Below are positions 12,425 through 14,698 of a DNA stretch of 14,698 bases, piece by piece. Source of the DNA: a bacterium. Its GTDB lineage: Bacteria > Patescibacteriota > Minisyncoccia > UBA9983. Both the position numbers and the translations under genes were made by a program. The notes below the pieces were generated by a model that made no database searches, had not been told where the DNA came from, and saw only the letters and a list, made by a program, of their open reading frames with translations. Each line of letters starts with the position of its first letter. Position 1 is the stretch's first letter. The stretch lies in contig JAHFLR010000012.1 in NCBI GenBank assembly GCA_023244795.1, positions 1-14,698 on the forward strand, written 5' to 3'.

Positions 12425-14635
12425 CTAGTCTCCGGCAATCTCCATCCGGATTCTCTCCGGCTTGGCCCAATATGGGCAACGCTTCTGGAACAGCTCCACT
12501 AGGCGGTAGATGGTCTTTGCCCATTCCGCCAACTTGCAGACGGCCTTCCAGACCAGGATTACCGGGTAGAAGATAATCTTCAGAGCGAGGAGGAACTTCT
12601 CCAACATCTCCCGGCTCTCCCGATGCCATTCTTGAGCCATCGCCAGAGCGGCGTCATACGAATCCGCTCCGAACCCGTAAGCCAGGATGATCTCTCTGGC
12701 TCCGGTGTGATTGTAGCCGGCGCGTTCGTTGAGCCCTGCAGCGTTGCTGCGCAAAAAGGCCAGCAGCCGGCTATCCAGCTTGAGAGCAATCTCGTTGGCG
12801 ATGTCATTGGCATCGTCAGAGTCTCTGGAGGAGAAAATGTTGCTCATGAGGCGTTGATACTCGCCGCAAACGCTCTTCTGCTCTTGCGGCTCAAGCGAGT
12901 TGAGCCACTTGTTCTGCATCAGAACGCGTGGATCAACCTTGATCCACCCGAGGTAGCCAGCATAGTAACGCTGGTAGCGCGGGTCTTCCTTTGACGCGCG
13001 TTTCCAAGCGAACACGTAGCCCACCGCCGTGGCAATCCAACAAAGCGTATAGAGCACCTTAACGAGGAGGGGCATCTCGTTGCCGATAACCGAAGGCGCC
13101 CAAAAAGGCAACCCGGCCGCCGACGCAAAGATGGCCACTACCAACCCGTTGATGCCCCAGGCAAAGATCTTGGAGACCCTCACCCACTTCTTCTCTTCCA
13201 TCTTGGTTGCGCACAGCACCATCACGCCCGTAAGGGCAAACGGGACTGCGAACAACAACATCACCCACCCCATCATCCGGAATCCCTCCAGCATCATGGC
13301 GAGGAACCTAAGCGCCTGCCCCCAAATCCTCCCTCCGTAGAGATAGAGGAAATGGGCAACCGATGTCGCCGCCAGCGCGATACAGGAGTAACGAACCGGA
13401 ACGAACAGCTTGCCAAACTTCGGGAAAGACCCGTTCTTTACCCGGCCGTACACCTTGTTGCCAAGGTAAAGCGAGGCAATGCCGAAGATAGCGCTAGCGC
13501 CGAGGTGCCCGAAGGTAAGCTGCAGAAACTGATAGGTGTCCCGCAGCGAAGAGATAAGGAGGAAGCCGCAAACAAGCGCACCCACCAGTAATACCAGGCA
13601 CATCATTATCGGAGCGACGTAATCCCCGACGATCTCCCGCGCCTTATTTCTAGCGCTTGAGGGGATCACTCCACCGATTGCTCGGAAAAGGGTCCCGACA
13701 AAAGCCGTTGCCAGCCAGACTGGGGTAACGCACGCCGACAAAAGAAGCGGAAAACGATGAACAAATTGACTACCCGAATGCGGCGCCCAGTAATGAGCAG
13801 TCGCCAGCAGAGCCGGCGAAACCACCCAAAAGAGAGCGTGCGCGATGAGCGTGGCCCAGAACCCGGGGCAAATGTGCGTCTTGAGGCGCACCTCTTTGCC
13901 ATGATTGTAGGCCGCGTTGGCTCTTGCCTTTCGGTATAACCAAAAATACTTGCCGAACTCTGTGTTGACCACAAAGTCGTCGGCGTGATTCTTGACCGAG
14001 AGAAAGCGCAACGGGCTCACCTCCACCAGTTTGGTGTCATCGCTGACACCACCGGGGTAGGCATTGAAACCAAAATCCAAGCCCAACAAATTGTACGACA
14101 TCGCCCCCTTGCTCATGTAGCGCAGGTTGCGGTCGTCGGGGCCAAGGAAGATTTCGTCCAAAAGATTTTGGTAGGTGGCACGCCCCAAAAGGCGAGACGC
14201 CCAACCAAACACTCGGGGCACCTTAGTGAGGATAAAGAAATCCTCGTAATTGGCCAGGATGGCCTGGACCTGCTCCACAGTGATGCGGCGCAGGAAGCTC
14301 TCAAACGAGGCGAAAGCAATGTTGTACTTCCACAGAATTTTACGCCAAACGCTGACAGGCAGCTTTTCGACGTGAGCGATGAGACGAATGTGCAGATTGT
14401 CGTGATCAAGGAAGTGAGTCAGAAACTCATCCCGACCCGATGCCGAACTGTGGCGGAAGAAATTATCCGATTGGACAAACGCCCAAAAGATAAGCGCCTC
14501 CACCATCTTGGCTTCGGGAGGGTTAAAGGGCGGGCCGGGGTACTTTACCTCCAGACGATTCCGCACTTCACCGTAATCAATCTTGGACCTAAGCTCCTCA
14601 CACAATCTCAACAGCTGTTTTGCATTCTCGTTCAA
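12425..14635 (-). CDS. Large multi-pass membrane protein of unknown function
   Basis: From the TTG start at 14635 the product has 736 residues and matches no family I recognise. About 255 N-terminal residues are mostly hydrophilic and helical, without a signal peptide. They end at the motif KTHICPGFW (252-260), just before the first membrane segment. Roughly eight hydrophobic segments follow, at about 258-281, 295-318, 339-364, 378-392, 412-434, 455-476, 488-511 and 522-543. A soluble stretch of about 140 residues comes next, then a ninth hydrophobic segment at 681-701 and a basic tail. The start was chosen because AAAGGAG lies six bases before the TTG. The frame stays open to the window edge, with an in-frame TTG at 14692. 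Its G+C content is in the mid-to-high 50s percent in lines counted by eye, against about 40 percent in the ribosomal genes. It could be a transporter-like or cell-surface protein; no function is claimed. Confidence 0.85.
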   Translation of the reverse strand: MNENAKQLLRLCEELRSKIDYGEVRNRLEVKYPGPPFNPPEAKMVEALIFWAFVQSDNFFRHSSASGRDEFLTHFLDHDNLHIRLIAHVEKLPVSVWRKILWKYNIAFASFESFLRRITVEQVQAILANYEDFFILTKVPRVFGWASRLLGRATYQNLLDEIFLGPDDRNLRYMSKGAMSYNLLGLDFGFNAYPGGVSDDTKLVEVSPLRFLSVKNHADDFVVNTEFGKYFWLYRKARANAAYNHGKEVRLKTHICPGFWATLIAHALFWVVSPALLATAHYWAPHSGSQFVHRFPLLLSACVTPVWLATAFVGTLFRAIGGVIPSSARNKAREIVGDYVAPIMMCLVLLVGALVCGFLLISSLRDTYQFLQLTFGHLGASAIFGIASLYLGNKVYGRVKNGSFPKFGKLFVPVRYSCIALAATSVAHFLYLYGGRIWGQALRFLAMMLEGFRMMGWVMLLFAVPFALTGVMVLCATKMEEKKWVRVSKIFAWGINGLVVAIFASAAGLPFWAPSVIGNEMPLLVKVLYTLCWIATAVGYVFAWKRASKEDPRYQRYYAGYLGWIKVDPRVLMQNKWLNSLEPQEQKSVCGEYQRLMSNIFSSRDSDDANDIANEIALKLDSRLLAFLRSNAAGLNERAGYNHTGAREIILAYGFGADSYDAALAMAQEWHRESREMLEKFLLALKIIFYPVILVWKAVCKLAEWAKTIYRLVELFQKRCPYWAKPERIRMEIAGD

Positions 14636-14641
14636 TTTGTT

Positions 14642-14648
14642 CTCCTTT
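14642..14648 (-). promoter_or_regulatory. Canonical Shine-Dalgarno deciding the start of the unknown membrane gene
   Basis: AAAGGAG lies six bases (AACAAA) before TTG 14635-14633. The nearby ATG at about 14626 is out of frame, so the TTG is the most likely start. This is the only near-perfect Shine-Dalgarno in the window. Confidence 0.8.
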
Positions 14649-14698
14649 CGTTTCGTGCGTTTTGTGTTTGCGTGTTGTTGTAGAACACTCAAAATACT

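Noticed and set aside
12327..12629. Minus-strand 100-codon frame across the membrane gene's 3' end and terminator
   Set aside because: It overlaps the membrane gene in another frame and reads through the terminator stem and the ribosomal promoter; the Gly/Pro-rich product looks like a shadow.
13985..14683. Plus-strand open frame of 232 codons
   Set aside because: It lies wholly antisense to the large membrane gene. Long antisense frames are expected in this G+C-rich coding stretch; it has no membrane or domain signature and no ribosome-binding site was noted.
14636..14692. Upstream TTG start for the membrane protein
   Set aside because: The added 19 residues would include the Shine-Dalgarno itself (AAAGGAG) as coding sequence. 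The TTG at 14635 has ideal spacing to it.
1..14698. CRISPR arrays, tRNA genes, transposases or integrases
   Set aside because: No regularly spaced repeats, no tRNA-like cloverleaf in the few intergenic spaces, and no mobile-element protein motifs were seen.

Overview
The window carries a bacterial ribosomal-protein superoperon, almost wholly on the minus strand. The most likely source is a member of the Candidate Phyla Radiation (Patescibacteria, Parcubacteria-like). The grounds are: rpmD (L30) is missing between S5 and L15, which is a known hallmark of that group; the ribosomal proteins are short but complete, with Lys/Ala-rich tails; genes are packed with 1-45 bp gaps; and almost no gene has a Shine-Dalgarno sequence. 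The placement is inference from gene content. No 16S or other phylogenetic marker was compared.

Layout, in transcription order (right to left). (1) 14635-12425: a 736-residue multi-pass membrane protein of unknown function, G+C-rich, with a textbook Shine-Dalgarno, a TTG start and a strong terminator hairpin behind it. (2) 12352-12324: a sigma70-type promoter. (3) 12287-3967: L23, L2, S19, L22, S3, L16, S17, L14, L24, L5, S14, S8, L6, L18, S5, L15, SecY. This is the S10/spc order, but it begins at L23 (no S10, L3, L4), has no L29 between L16 and S17, and no L30 between S5 and L15. (4) 3927-3905: a terminator hairpin, followed by a TATAAT box almost touching the adk start. (5) 3880-196: adk-like kinase, map, ruvX, a GT2 glycosyltransferase and a GalT-like uridylyltransferase, in one tight operon. 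The usual infA-rpmJ-rpsM-rpsK-rpsD-rpoA-rplQ genes do not follow map. (6) 1-85: the probable C-terminal tail of a convergent plus-strand gene, with an A+T-rich inverted repeat between the two operons.

The ribosomal proteins build both subunits, and SecY is the translocon that receives the nascent chain at the tunnel exit. Map trims the initiator Met, the adk-like kinase serves nucleotide balance, and RuvX is a RNase H-fold nuclease linked to rRNA processing. GT2 and GalT point to sugar-nucleotide and polyprenyl-phosphate-sugar supply for the cell surface.

No tRNA, rRNA, CRISPR array, transposase or integrase was seen. No gene-free stretch exceeds about 200 bp; the longest are 86-195 and 12288-12424. 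Most of the window is a conserved housekeeping locus. The parts that most deserve a second look are the unknown G+C-rich membrane gene at the broken 5' end of the S10 cluster, the missing L29, and the A+T-rich, Shine-Dalgarno-free gene leaders.
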